Under the pieces are notes generated by a model. It was not told the origin of the DNA and did not search any database. It saw only the letters and a list, made by a program, of their open reading frames with translations. From the NCBI RefSeq assembly GCF_038095995.1, contig NZ_CP146005.1, forward strand, positions 496,001-560,000: DNA of 64,000 nucleotides, in the 5' to 3' direction. The stretch is from Mesomycoplasma ovipneumoniae. Lineage in GTDB: Bacteria; Bacillota_I; Bacilli_A; Mycoplasmatales; Metamycoplasmataceae. Position 1 is the first letter of the stretch. Every line of letters begins with the position of its first letter. This document shows positions 33,041 through 44,962 of this stretch, in pieces. A program made the position numbers and the translations under genes.

Positions 33041-33961
33041 ATGAAAATCTCAAAAAATCGCTATCTTTTTGTTCTTGATCTTGATGGTACAGTGCTTTCT
33101 GATAGTGCAAATTCTGAAATTCATCCCGATACTGAATCAGAAATTAAGCGCGCTGTTGAATTAGGGCATGTTGTTTGCATTCTGACAGGAAGACCCTGAA
33201 GATCAACAAAACCAATATACGAAAAATTAGGTCTAAATACAATTGTTGCTAATTTTAATGGCGCTTATATTCATAACCCAACAGATTCTGAATTTATTCC
33301 AACAATTAATTACATAAATTTGAACGACATTTTATATATAATCGGCGACAAACGGGTAAAAGCTGAAACCTCAAATGTTGCAATTGAAGGACCTGGATGA
33401 GCTAAAATCAAAAAACGCGATAAACAATTAGAGCAAGTTTTTGGATTTGACCATATTAAAAATCTAAAACCTGGTCTAAATTACAATAAAATACCCTTAA
33501 AACCGACTTGTTTAATTCTTGATACAAAACCAACTACAAACATAAACGATTTTAAATCATATTTAGAGCGACGCTACGGTGATCTAGGTGAATTTTCGGC
33601 TTGATCAAAGGGAGAAAATCACACATACGTTTTTGATATGACCGCAATTGGGGTTAATAAATCTAAGGCAGTTTCAATGCTTTCACGTTATTATAAAATT
33701 GACTTAGAAAATATAATTTCAATTGGTGATAGTTACAATGATATTGGTATGTTTGAAATTTCAACAATTTCTGTTGCAATGGCAAATTCGCCTCAGCAAG
33801 TAAAAAAGCATGCAACCGTTATTCTTAAAAAAACAAACAAAGAAGGTGGAGTTGGTGATTATATTCGCCGTTTTTTAAAAAATCCTGTAAAAGAAATTCA
33901 AAAATCAAAAAAACTTAAATATATGCGTTCAGCAGTTACATTTGAAGCAACCGAGTATTAA
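33041..33961 (+). CDS. HAD-superfamily (Cof type) phosphatase
   Basis: A 306-residue protein. Motif I is FVLDLDGTVL, motif II is in VVCILTGRPW, and motifs III/IV lie in NKSKAVSMLS and IISIGDSYNDIGMF, with a C2 cap between. It is a second Cof-type enzyme, clearly different from the one at 2731-3609. It probably dephosphorylates small metabolites; the substrate cannot be read from sequence. The C-terminal 40 residues (after GGVGDYIRRFLKNP) are basic and extend beyond the standard fold. First gene of a compact operon; nadD starts 3 nt after its stop. Confidence 0.88.
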
Positions 33962-33964
33962 AAA

Positions 33965-35050
33965 ATGAAATTAGAAAAAATTGCAATTTATGGCGGTTCA
34001 TTTAATCCCGTTCATAAAGCTCATATACAAATTGCAAAAAAAGCAATCGATTTTTTAAATTTAGATATGCTTTTTTTTGTACCAAATTACATAAATCCGT
34101 TAAAAAATAATAAAGAAAACAACATTGATCCCGCATTTCGTTTTGAAATGCTAAAATTAGTTCAAATTGAAAAAACACAAGTTTGTGATTATGAAATTAA
34201 AGCAAAAAAAATTAGCTACACAATTGAAACAGTAAATTATTTCAGACAAAAATATCCTAATGCAAAACTTTTTTTAATAATAGGTTCAGATAATCTTGCC
34301 TGTTTTAAAAAGTGGAAAAATTACAAGGAAATTCTTCAAAAAGTCCAACTTGTTGTTTTTAATCGTAAAAATTATCCTGATTTAGGAAATGTTAAGCGTT
34401 ATAATGCCTTAATTTTGCCAACCCAGCTGCCCAATTTTAGTTCTTCACAAATAAGAAATGGAAACTTTTTTGGCCTTGATCCAAAAGTAAATGCTTTTAT
34501 TGGTGCTAATTTTTTATATGCTAATTCAATTCTTAAAGGTTTTCTTGGCAATTCAGACCGATTTATCCATTCAAAAAATACCGCCGAACTCTCTAATGAG
34601 TATGCTAAAATTTATGGTCTAGATTCAAAACAAGCTTATTATGCTGGCTTATTTCATGATTTAACCAAAAAATGAACCAGGCAAGAACATATTGATTTTC
34701 TTAAATCCCAAAAAATTGATGCTAGCGATCTTCAAGACTATGAACTTCACCAACTTTCGGCGTCAATTTGATTAAAAAATGTTTATTTACTACCTTTTGA
34801 GCAAATAATCCGCGCTATTTCTTGTCATACAACCCTTTGTTTTGAAATGTCATTATTTGACAAAGCAATTTATGTCGCCGATAAATTAGCCCGCGGACGT
34901 CGATTTTCAGGTATTCAAAAATTACGCGACTTAGCAAAACAAGACTTAAATAAAGCCTTTAGTCAACTTGTAAGAATGTCCAAAATTGAGCATGAAAATA
35001 TGAAAAACTCAGCCAATCAAATGAAACTATATGAAAAACATCAAGATTAA
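33965..35050 (+). CDS. nadD: Nicotinate-nucleotide adenylyltransferase NadD fused to YqeK-type HD hydrolase
   Basis: A 361-residue fusion. Residues 1-190 are NadD: nucleotidyltransferase motif YGGSFNPVHKAHI with the (H/T)xGH-like element, LFFVPNYINPLK, and LIIGSDNLACFKKWKN; the SSSQIRNG motif near residue 160 closes the active site. Residues 195-361 match YqeK: RFIHSKNTAELS, the HD pair in AGLFHDLTKKW, AISCHTTLCFEMS, and IYVADKLARGRR. NadD makes deamido-NAD; YqeK proteins hydrolyse Ap4A symmetrically. The same fusion is known in several mycoplasmas. The 3' end overlaps the next gene by 20 nt. Confidence 0.93.
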
Positions 35051-35690
35051 AACCGCTATTTTTTATGCTGATAAGCAAGAACAAGTAAATTTAGAGTTAC
35101 TTGGTGCAAAATTTATAAAAAATGTTAGTGTTTTAGACCTAAATTTTCCAGTTTATGAATATAAAAATATTTATTTTTTTTATATTCATTCGCAAATTGG
35201 CTTAATTAATTCGGCTATTTTTGCCCAGACAGTTGCAGTAAAATTTTTAATTACTAATATAATAAATTATGGCGCTTGTGGTGGAAGTTCATCAATTGAT
35301 TTTTCAAAAATGAAATATCAATTGATATTTCCTAAACGTTTTTATTTACTTGATGCAAAAACACCTTGATATCAGCCAGGCCAACTACCATTTGAACCTA
35401 AATTTTACGAGAATAATTTAATTGCTGCTCAAAATTTTAATTTAGGCTCATCAAATAGTTTTATTTTTGAAGAAAATCAAGTAAAAGATTTTCAATTTGT
35501 TGATTTTTTTGATATGGAATCATTTTCTTTTGCTCAAATAAGTGCTAAAAATAACTTGAATTTTTATTGTATTAAATATTTGAGCGATAAAATTGGCCAA
35601 AATCTTGACATTTCCCAAATTAATTTCAACATAAAACAAGGCGCTCAAAGTGCCGCTAAATATGCCTTAGGTCTTCTTGAGAAAATCTAA
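35031..35690 (+). CDS. mtnN: 5'-methylthioadenosine/S-adenosylhomocysteine nucleosidase
   Basis: A 219-residue PNP/UDP-phosphorylase-superfamily protein. Markers are FFYIHSQIGLINSAIFAQTV near the N-terminus, IINYGACGG in place of the usual NTGSAGG, and the ribose-binding FFDMESFSFAQIS, matching the VDMEAAA motif of Pfs/MTAN. It cleaves MTA and SAH to recycle adenine. ATG 35031 lies inside the last codons of nadD. The sequence is divergent from model bacteria, so assignment rests mainly on the MES and GACGG motifs and on length. Confidence 0.82.
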
Positions 35691-35811
35691 AAAAATTTAT
35701 TTACTATTAATTACTAGAAAAAATTCGGAAAACTAGTTTCTATCTATGATTTTGATTTTTGTTAATTTTTTCTAACATTTTATTTTGAAAAATCTGAAAA
35801 GATAATTTATC

Positions 35812-35839
35812 CCAAATAAAAACTTGTACTTTTATTTGG
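35812..35839 (+). terminator. Inverted repeat downstream of the MTAN gene
   Basis: Perfect 10-bp stem CCAAATAAAA / TTTTATTTGG with an 8-nt loop, 122 nt after the stop. The T-tract is inside the stem only, so termination is possible but not certain. Confidence 0.5.
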
Positions 35840-35873
35840 AAAGCAATAGTTACATTTTCAAAATTTTGACCTT

Positions 35874-36441
35874 CTGACTTTCCCAGTTTGATGGCAAAAA
35901 TTATTTTTTAGTGAATATAAATATGTAAAAATACCGGTAAATTCGGATTTTTTGACGCTAAAATCTTAATTTTTATAATTTTGAAATTAGCCCTTTGAAA
36001 AAAAAAAAAAAAATGTTTGGTTTAAAAAAATTTTAGGTTATAATAAAACTCACACTAAGAATAAATTAATAAATTTTGATATTGAATTAGGGAGGACTTA
36101 ATTATGTTTTTTGTCTAAAAAACTAGTTATGCGAATTTTTCATTATATTTTTAAATATGATGCAATGTCATAAATTTGACCGTTTAGAAATCTATAAATT
36201 TATGGCTTTTAATTATTGTTCTTTCAAAACTTCATATATTTTTTTAGGCTCAATTTAAATAAAAACGAGTTTTCTATTTGCATTGAGTTTAAATAGTAGT
36301 TGAATTTTTCTTTCATGAGTGTTAGATTTAAAATTTAGTTTTTTTCTTGATAGTTATTTTTCCTGAGTTTGCCAAAAAGTTAAAAAAGTCCATAAAACCC
36401 GACGCTTTTTTAAGATTATCTCATCAAACTGGGAAACTGGG
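35874..36441 (+). repeat. Structured repeat element, copy 3, with IS1634-type ends
   Basis: 568 bp bounded by CTGACTTTCCCAGTTTGATG on the left and CATCAAACTGGGAAACTGGG on the right. The first 100 bp or so and the last 60 bp match the two ends of the intact IS. Between them lie an A16 tract, -10 TATAAT, GGGAGGA, micro-ORF ATG TTT TTT GTC TAA (36104), H1, H2 with a compensatory pair change (GTCATAAATTT/AAATTTATGGC), and H3. No transposase sequence is present. Flanking duplications are no longer recognisable. Confidence 0.85.
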
Positions 36442-36549
36442 ATTTATTTTTGTCTTCAACTATCGATTTGAATTGTTTCATTTTGACACATTTTTAGACC
36501 AGCCTAAAACCAACATACTAATTTATAATTTATCTAATTTTACATTTTT

Positions 36550-36578
36550 TTGCATTGTCTCATTTTTTATAGTAAAAT
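36550..36578 (+). promoter_or_regulatory. Promoter of the MIB-MIP operon
   Basis: -35 TTGCAT (36550-36555), a 17-nt spacer, and -10 TAAAAT (36573-36578), followed by the ribosome site AGAAAGGG. Confidence 0.6.
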
Positions 36579-36614
36579 TTATCTCATGAACAATTAGAAA
36601 GGGTGACCCTGATT

Positions 36615-38717
36615 ATGAGATTGAGTATTTTACCAAGAGTTTCAAAACGAAAACAAACAATTTTATTAGTAACAACCCCTGCCTTAATTGCAACTTTAGC
36701 TATTGGATTTACCCAACAATTAAATCCTTATACAGGTGAAATTCCTAGACCTCAAATAGTTTTTTCTCCCCAAGATAGAAATGAAGTTCTGAAAGAACCA
36801 GAAAAACCAGTACAAACTGAAATCGCAAAACCGGAAGTTACTAAAATAGATGTTCCCAAACCAGTTCAACCAGCAGAAGTAGAAACACCAAAACCAGAAC
36901 CAAAACCAGTCACATCAACCCCTAAAAAAGCAATAATAGCACCGATAAATCAACCTAGAGTCGAACCTAGACCAATCCCTCGTGAGGAGCCAAAAGTAAT
37001 TAGTCCATCACAAACGCAAGTAAATTCCAATCTTGAAAGATTAAAAGCAATTGCACTAGCGCGATATAGTCAAGCAATCGATAATTCAATCAAAGAAGCA
37101 AAAGCAAAAATTGCTGGATTTCAACAAGAAATTGACGAAATTAATCGTATTTATGATAACTATTTTGACGATCCGCGCTACAATCGCGATCTTAGGTCAA
37201 CTAAAGTCGAGTGAGAAAATTTTCGTATCCAAAAATTACGAACTTTTATTGGTTCAAATGCGCCTGCATATCAACTCGAGCGTACCCAAAGCGATCTAAA
37301 AATACTTGAAGAGCTAAAACAAACAAAAAAATCATTTAATCAAGAAGAAATTAAAATGCTTTTGCGCGGAATGCTGCCTTCGGTTGATTCACCCTATGTT
37401 TGAGGTTATGAAAATGAATCTGATAATCCTGTGCTAAATCGACTAAAAGAAGCAAATAAAAAACGGCTAATAAATATTCCTTCATGAGCTTCACGAACTC
37501 CGGGAACAATTTCTGACCTTAGTTATGAAGGTTGAGACCGAAGTGATATTTCTAGTCAATTTAGCGGAATTGATAATTCACTAGGAAATTCAGTAAAAAT
37601 TTATAATTATACCCCTAATGATAAAAATGAGGACAGAGCTAATCGCCAACCACTCAAAGTTATTGTCCTTGATGCTAATGATAATGATGCATTTAAAAAA
37701 TTTCAGGAAATTTTAACAAAAGTAATCCAAAAAGATAGTAAAATTCAAGCTGTTGTTCTTAAAAATGTCGGCGATAAAAATTCTAACCAAAACGTTGAAA
37801 ATATTTTAAGTTCAATTCCATCTTCAATTAAAAAGTTAACGCTTTTCCTTGATAATTACAATGCAACAGCTAATTTACGTCCTTTAGAAAAAATCAAACT
37901 TGATGAACTTGAACTCTATTCAAATATTGATGCATTATCAGATAACTGGTCAATTAATCCAAATGCACTAAAAAACATTGATTATATTAGTTTTGATTAT
38001 AATAATGCCGCAACTTTTCATAAAAATTATCCTGGTGAAAAAATACCTGGATCAATTGTTTTTAGCACTTTAGCCTGAGATGCTCATGATACAATTCAAA
38101 CTGTTGACGAAGGTCTTTCAATTGTTTTTGACTCAAAAGTTTATCAGCGAATTTTCCAAGGATCTCACGGAGGTAAAGGCGGTCATCCGGTTAATCTTGA
38201 TTTTTCACGGGCAAAGAACATCAAATCACTCAAAGGTTTAAGTCTTGAAAAATACGATAAAATCTGAAATGAACATGTTAAAAATTGAAAAGATGATCCT
38301 TATGCAAACGATGATTTTACCGGATTTCGTCCGATAAAATTTAAAAAATTAATTTTTGGCCTTGATCAAACTAACAATTTTGTTGCAAAATGAGACGATT
38401 TTAACGGTGGACAATTAAGTTCACGACTAACCTTTGACGAACCAGGTGGAGCCCAAATTGAGTTTCGCGATAATAGTGGCGCCCAAACTTCAAGCCCAAT
38501 AGCCATCTTTTTATCTGGAACACCAAGCGGAGATGCAATAACTGAAATTAGCGCTTTTATTAGAGCCGCAAATTCACGTAATTTATTAGTAAATCATCTT
38601 TATGTTGAAAATGAATCAGTTTTAAAACAGGTTGGTTCACAAATTGGTTTTGTTCAAGTTTCAGTTAAAAACGTTGGACAAAACAGTGTTCAAGATGGAT
38701 TCTCAGGAGATGTATAA
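36615..38717 (+). CDS. mib: Mycoplasma immunoglobulin-binding protein MIB (Ig-blocking virulence factor)
   Basis: A 700-residue protein. Start at ATG 36615 (MRLSILPRVSKRKQTILLVT); an upstream GTG at 36603 is too near the Shine-Dalgarno. An N-terminal membrane anchor (about residues 16-33) is followed by a Pro/Lys/Glu-rich spacer (residues 55-135) and the folded region, which includes an LRR-like stretch (IPSSIKKLTLFLDNYNA, KLDELELYSNID). Size, architecture and the immediately following protease gene match the MIB-MIP system, in which MIB captures the variable domains of host antibody and MIP cuts the heavy chain. The pair is 1 nt apart. Function is inferred by homology; copy number elsewhere in the genome is unknown. 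Confidence 0.88.
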
Positions 38718-38718
38718 A

Positions 38719-41112
38719 ATGAAAATTAAATTTTTATTTCCACTTTTATCTGTTCCATTTTTTGCAATCGCTTGTGGTAGCAACCAACAGCAAAAACTAC
38801 CTTCAGAACAAAATCAACAAAGTCAAAAAACCCCTCCAACTGAAGGAAATTTTTCGAGTTCGCCCGAAACTGAGTTAGTTTTCCAAAAAATTAATTCAAA
38901 TTTTGAATCACTTTTTGGCCAAAAATCAGAAAACGAGTTTAAAAAATTCATTTCTGAATCACAAAAGTCAGTTTTTCAACTTCTTGATAATAATGTTAAA
39001 GATTTAAGTAAAAAACAGGAAAAAATCAACCAAATTAACAATGTTTTTAGCGCTCTGGAAAAAATTGCAAAACAAACTCAATACGACCTTGAGGTTCAAA
39101 GATCCACAGCAACACTAACCTTAGGCGCGCTTAAAGATATTTTTAAAGAAGAAAAACCAATCAATCAGCAGCCGCCTAATAGCCCCCAAAACCCTCAATC
39201 ATCAGAAGAACGTGATAAAAAAATTGCTGAATTAATTAGTAATTCTCGTCCTTCTGGTCAAAATTTTAGTCGTTTTTCCAGTGATGGCAAGCGCACAATT
39301 TTGGATCAATACGAAAATGATTTTCCCGAAAAAGAATGAGATTGGTATCGTATAAATTCTACTTTTAGCGGCGGTGGTATTGGTTTTGGATCTAAAAGTG
39401 AACTTGAAAAAAAGCCCGAAAATTTTCCAAAACAAAAGCCTGAAACTATTGCAAAATTAAATCAAAAAGCAAAAGAATCAAACCAACCTTTATTTGAAAA
39501 TGCACAATTTCGCCTTTTTTCCTTACCGGTTTTTGATGATAATGGAAATACAAATAAAATAAAATTCAATACTTACGAGGCAGGATTTAAAACGCCGGCT
39601 TGATGAAAATCTAGCGAAAATTCTGACTATACTTTTGGTGGTCCAAATCGACTTGGTTTGCCAAGAAAAATTGTTTCTGAGGATTATAGGAAATTAATTC
39701 CAAATGTTGTTTCAATAAAAATCGAAAATTTAGTCGCACATGAAGCCCACCCAAGTCATAACAACAATCCATTAACGCGCACAAATTTTTTCTTTGGAAC
39801 CTTAGGAATTTTAGACTACCAAATTCCGCAAAATTCATCCTATCCACTAAAATGATTCTTTTTAACTAACGCTCACGTTGCAAATAATTTGCAAATTGCC
39901 AATGATTTTCATGAAGGTAAACATTATGGCCGTGATTTTTCAAATTATAATGATTCTGATTTACGTTTAAATACACAAAGTATAACTCTTACAAAATTAA
40001 AACAAAGTGTTCCTTTAAATACAATTTTGCCAACCTCAAGAAATGCCTCAACTGGAGATGAATTTTATAACACAGTTAAACTTGATATCAAAGAAAACAA
40101 TGGCAAAATTTACAATACCGGCTGAGAATCTCCAGAATCAGTGGGACCTGTTGACCAAACAAAAGTCCGCCAAAAACCAACTCAAAGTATGAATGTTAGA
40201 ACTATTTTAATGGGTTCTGATGTTTTTAAATTCAAACCTAGCGATTTTAGTGATCAACAAGATCTCCAGAATGTTGATGATTTTCTTGACTTTGCAATAA
40301 TTGAAATAAATTTCAATAATGAGTGAGAAGCTAAACAAATTACTGAAGAATTTTATAATAATCACAAATCAAATTCACTAAAAATTTCCGAATTTAATCC
40401 GTTTAATTCAGATCAATATTCAAATCTAGAAAAAACCCCTTTTTATAGTTTAGGTTACCCAGGTTCAAAAGGCGACCCTACTATTTCTCAAAACGATTAT
40501 CCAACCGATTTTGCACTAAAAGATTACAGCGTTTCGCCTTGGATTAATAAAAATTTCCGTCTTTTTAATTCTAGAAACGAAAAAGATCCTTTAATTAATG
40601 GCGGTTCGGAATTTTCTTGGTCAAGATCCTACCGTAGTTTTGTAAATATTCCCGGAATTAGCGATTATTTTATAAGCGCACCAGTATTGGCTAAATCTTT
40701 TACAAAACTCGATTATTTTGACCAAACCGATAAGCAACGTAAATCCAAGAAATATTTAAATGGTGGTCTTGGAACTGTTATTGATAATTATACTGCAAGC
40801 GGTGGTTTATCTGGTAGTCCTGTTTTCTTTAAAGATGGTCAACTTTATTCTGTTGTTTATGCCTCAGACTCACAAGCTTCGGCAAATTTAACATTAAATT
40901 TGCGTTCTTATGGCTATGATTATAAAGGTTATTATGGCAAATATAATCTTCCTAAATATGATTTAATTTATGGCGATGCTTCTAGTGATGCTCAGCAGCA
41001 AAAATCTTATTGAAAAGCCCTTTCAGAACTTTATAAAAATCAAAGTGATTTTAAAACTAATTTATTTCCAGAAGGTCTAGGCACACAAAAAGATGTTTTT
41101 GCCAAAAAATAG
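38719..41112 (+). CDS. mip: Mycoplasma immunoglobulin protease MIP (DUF31 serine protease lipoprotein)
   Basis: A 797-residue lipoprotein. The signal peptide MKIKFLFPLLSVPFFAIA is followed by Cys19. After a Gln/Ser/Glu-rich N-terminal third, the trypsin-like DUF31 domain shows a complete triad: His in FFLTNAHVAN (about residue 386), Asp in FLDFAIIEINF, and Ser in SGGLSGSPVFF (about residue 700). It is expected to cleave antibody bound by MIB. ATG 38719 has AGGAG 9 nt upstream, inside the end of mib. A hairpin terminator overlaps its stop codon. Frame continuous with TGA as Trp. Confidence 0.9.
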
Positions 41113-41135
41113 CTTCTAAATAAAGCTATTTTTTT
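41108..41135 (+). terminator. Terminator of the MIB-MIP operon
   Basis: AATAGCTT / AAGCTATT stem with T7 tail; the mip stop codon TAG is inside the 5' arm. Confidence 0.88.
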
Positions 41136-41319
41136 AATTTCAAGGCAAAAAATCGTTAGTCAAAATTTAGCAAATTAGTCATCTTAATTGTTTTAGTTTT
41201 AACAATTTTGCTTAGTATTTTGGTTTAATTTAGAAAAAATTAACAAAAGTGGTGCAGCCAAAATGATAGATAAAAACTAGTTGCCTGAATTTTTCTGCTA
41301 ATTTAAATAAAATGACCTT

Positions 41320-41925
41320 TTGAGTTTGAACTAAAGGGTCATTTATTATTTTAAATTTAGCCTTTTGTAAAAAAAAAAAAAAATGCTTGGTTTAAAAAAA
41401 TTTTAGGTTATAATAAAACTCACGCTAAGAATAAAAGAATAAATTTTTGATATTAGAATTAAGGAGGACTTGATTATGTTTTGGCACAATAAATTTAGAT
41501 AATGCCATTTTTTCCATTATGGCTTTAAATATAATGGAATGCCTTAAATTTAACCGTTTAGAAATCTGTAAATTTAAGGCTTTTAATTATTGTTCTTTCA
41601 AAACTTCATATATTTTTTTAGGCTCAATTTAAATAAAAATGAGTTTTCTATTTGCATTGAGTTTAAATAGTAGTTGTATTTTTTTATGATTTTTGTTATT
41701 TTATCCTTGAATTGATTTTTGCCAGTGTTTTTAACCTAAAAAAGTAGTTTAAATATTTCATATTTTGCTTTTTAAGTTAAAATTTTGGCATCTTAGTTTG
41801 CTTTATTTTATTAATAAGTAGATTTTTCTTTCGTAATGGTCAGATTTAAAATTTAGTGTTTTTGTCTTGATAGTTATTTTTCCAAAGTTTTTAGGCACTT
41901 TTTTAGATCCTATAAAATTAAATAT
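41320..41925 (+). repeat. Structured repeat element, copy 4
   Basis: The left part replaces the IS-like end by a hairpin (CCTTTTGAG...AAAGGGTCATTT), as in copy 2. Core: A15 tract, -10 TATAAT, AAGGAGGA, micro-ORF ATG TTT TGG CAC AAT AAA TTT AGA TAA (41476, eight codons), H1 (CCATTAT/ATAATGG), H2 with the conserved loop, H3, then the tail GATAGTTATTTTTCC shared with copies 1 and 3. The right IS-like end is lost. The intact IS inserted 44 bp farther on. Confidence 0.8.
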
Positions 41926-42061
41926 TTATAGTTTTTATAAAATCCTGAATAATAAGGCTAATTTTTACCCCGAGTTTCCCAGTTTCATAAGGTAATTTTA
42001 AAAAAGTATCCGGTTTTAGGGACTTTTTTAAATTTTTTGTTAAAAGTTAATTACAATTTTT

Positions 42062-43720
42062 TTACCTATTTATTAAGATATTAAAGTAAAAATCGTACCT
42101 ATTTCAAATATTCGGATCACTAGGGACACCATCGCGATTTTTAAATATCATTTGCTGATCTAAAGTGTTAAATTCAACCCTTTGTCTTAATTTTTGTAAC
42201 ATCGTTACTAAACCAATCTCAGTTAATTGATTGTTTTCAAATAACTTGTTATCACTAATATGTTTGTTGATTTTAAAAATTATAGTTTTTAAAATAACTA
42301 GCGAGATAAAACACAAAAGTGTATGAGCTAGAATATGCTCGTCAATTCTTAAAAATACAGGACGAATATTCAATAAACCTTTTAGACTTCTAAAATTAGC
42401 TTCAATATTCCACTGTTTTTGGTATTTTTCAACTATATCTAAGACATTCAAATTTAGCATATTTGTTTCATAAACATAGTAACCGTCAAATTGTTTGTCT
42501 TTGTCAATTTTACTTTGATCTAATTCAAATTTCATGTTTGAAATTTCCTTAAAATATTTAGGTTTTTTACCAAACAATTTGTTTACCTCAATAAAACCGT
42601 CTTTATTTTGTTTTTTAATAAAACTTTGGATTTGCTCTTCGCGAGCTTTTCTGTCTTTTATTGCTCTTTTTGTACTGTAAGTAATAATTCTTCTTCTGAT
42701 ATTTTCGGTGTACCTTTTATTCTTATAAGATGAATAAAATTCTTCTTTTTTATACTTAAAATCCGCATTTACATTAACATAATCGCTAGGATCTAGTAAA
42801 TAATTTTTAAATTTTTGAGTCCCTACCTTTGCCCGATAAGAAATAATGAAATTATAGTTTCTTGATTCAAGAAATCGAATATTTGCAGCAGTTGACATGC
42901 CACGATCAGCGATTATTGTCATATTTTTGATATTATATTTGGATTCAACATCTAAAATAAAAGGGATTAATGTACTAGAATCACCGGTATTTCCTTTAAA
43001 AACTTTAATATGAAAAGGAATACCATTTTTATCACACGCTAAGCCAATGACAATTTGATCTTCTTTGAATTTAGCATCTTTAGAATAACCAGGAATTCTT
43101 AATCCATTTCTTTCAAATGTCTCAAAATAGATTGTTGATGAATCAAAATAAAATTCATTGTCCCTTTTTCCAAGTTCACTTATAACCATTTTGTTGACAC
43201 TATTTAAAAGTTGATTTTGTGACTCAAAGACAAGATCTAAGAGTCTATAAAAGCTATTTTTGGAAGCATTTATTTGATTTGAGTAGTCATCTTTTTTATC
43301 AAAAGCATTAATAATGCTGCCAGGATCAGTGATCCGTTTTGAAATTAAGTAGTTAAAAATTTCTTTCATATTTTTATGTCTACTTTTAGGAAGTGATTCA
43401 AAAATATTGTGCTTTTCAATAAGTTTTTCAATTAATTCCCCGCCAACAAAAACTGAACCTTCGATTATGGTGGAATTTTTAATAGAATCAAGTAAAGCAA
43501 TCTTAACTTTATGCATGTCATCTAAATTTGAAAATAATTTCAACTTTTCTTTGATAATTTGAATAGCATTTGGATTAATTTTTTCCAAATTCTGCACATT
43601 TCCTAAACTAAATCACCGTTTTGGAGCTTTACCGTAACCTTGTGTTCAGCCAACATATTTATATAGTTTATCTTTCGAGTTTCCTCAAACATTAAATAAA
43701 ACCAAATTTTGTTTTTTCAT
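42062..43720 (-). CDS. IS1634-family (IS4-like DDE) transposase
   Basis: 552 residues, starting MKKQNLVLFNVWGNSKDKLY at ATG 43720, 8-10 nt after a TATAAT, so probably leaderless. DDE residues are recognisable in FYFDSSTIYFET (first Asp), TIIADRGMSTAANIRFLE (second Asp) and the C1 block YQKQWNIEANFRSLKG (Glu). TGA codons read as Trp extend the C-terminus to TAA at 42062. The length is normal for the family and no frameshift is seen, so it is potentially active. Confidence 0.93.
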
Positions 43721-43823
43721 AATTTATAATTATACCATAAAAATTAATTTAAAAATGTAATTAAACGGAATTAATAAAAAATAAGGTTTTACGATAAAAA
43801 AATACCGATTTACCGGTATTTTT

Positions 43824-44962
43824 CCCAAATTAAAAATATAAATGCAACACATACGTATTTTTAAAATCGCCGTTTGGCGATTTTTTTTAAATGTTAAATC
43901 ACCAAGTTATCATTAAATACCTCTAAAGCAGATTTTCAATTAAAAATTTCCCTAGGCATTGAGTTAATTTTACTGATTGTATTTTGCAAATCATCATCGC
44001 TGATTAGGTTGAAATCGAAACCTTTTGGATAAAACCTTCTAATTAATCCGTTGGCATGTTCGTTAGAACCTCTTTGAAATGAAGCATATGGCTCTGCTTT
44101 ATAAACTATTATTTTTAACCAATATGCCAATAATGCAATTTGCTCAAATTCAAATCCATTGTCGCAAGTGATTGTTTTGATATATAAATTATTTTCATTT
44201 GCAAGATCTTTGATGGCTTTATTGATGACTCTGGGATTTTTATTTCGTACTTTTTTAGCAAATAATTTTCTGGTTTTTCTTTCTACTAAGGTAAGGATAC
44301 TATCGTGTCCGCTAACTTTTTTGCCAACTACTAAATCTAGCTCTCAATGTCCAAAATCTTGCCTTGAATCTATGGATTTATCCCGTGCTCAAATGGGTTT
44401 TACATAACCTGATGGAACTAATCTTTGCACGACATTTCTGGTTCTTTTTCCACCTTTTTTGTAATATTGTCTGAGTCTGTCACTCCTAACTATTACCCAT
44501 TTATTAGTTTTGATTCAGTTAAAAACAGTCTTTAAAGATGGTCTTTCAATGTTCGGAAAATTTTCTGCTATATAAAAATATGTCGCTTTAACTCCATGAA
44601 CTTTTTTGTCATATTTTACTGCAAAAATTTTGCTAAATTCCTCGTATTTTCCTAGTTCAACAAATCTAAAATAATACCTATGATAATATCTTTTTCGTCT
44701 TTTTGTTATTGCCAAATTAGCTTCATAAATTCCATATTCATTTAGATTTCTTTTAATTTCTCTTGAAACAGTTGAGGGTGAAACATTAAGTTGTTTAGCA
44801 ATAAATCTAATACTTTTATTGTTCTGCAATAAAAACTCAATTTTTACTAAATCTTCAAAACTAAAATGCTTAAATTTTCTTTTTTCCATGATACTTCCTA
44901 AATAAAAAAATGCAACAATAATATTATTATACCATACGTTGCATTTTTATCTTCTATTTAGG
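43824..44962 (-). mobile_element. IS30-type (IS1630-like) insertion sequence nested in the IS1634-type element
   Basis: 1139 bp. Imperfect terminal inverted repeats: CCCAAATTAAAAATATAAAT and, from the right, CCTAAATAGAAGATAAAAAT, each followed by GCAAC. A perfect 25-bp duplication (43799-43823 and 44963-44987) flanks it. The duplicated target is itself a hairpin (AAAATACCG ... CGGTATTTTT). IS1630 of M. fermentans is known to target and duplicate inverted repeats, which fits. Confidence 0.92.
43894..44889 (-). CDS. IS30-family transposase
   Basis: 331 residues. N-terminal helix-turn-helix SIRFIAKQLNVSPSTVSREI (residues 27-46), then an rve-type DDE core: DFGHWELDLVVG, KTITCDNGFEF and GSNEHANGLIRRFYP, the IS30 signature block. 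One TGA (Trp) near residue 126 and more downstream; no frameshift. ATG 44889 is preceded by AGGAAG. It appears complete and possibly active. Confidence 0.94.

Noticed and set aside
36347..36589. 80-codon plus-strand ORF before mib
   Set aside because: It runs across the right end of repeat copy 3 and the mib promoter, with no Shine-Dalgarno and no recognisable protein features.
41320..41345. Riboswitch before the IS1634-type element
   Set aside because: The hairpin is a simple terminator-like stem shared with the left side of copy 2; no gene follows it.
44159..44407. Plus-strand ORF inside the IS30-type element
   Set aside because: Antisense to the transposase DDE core and explained by its codon bias.
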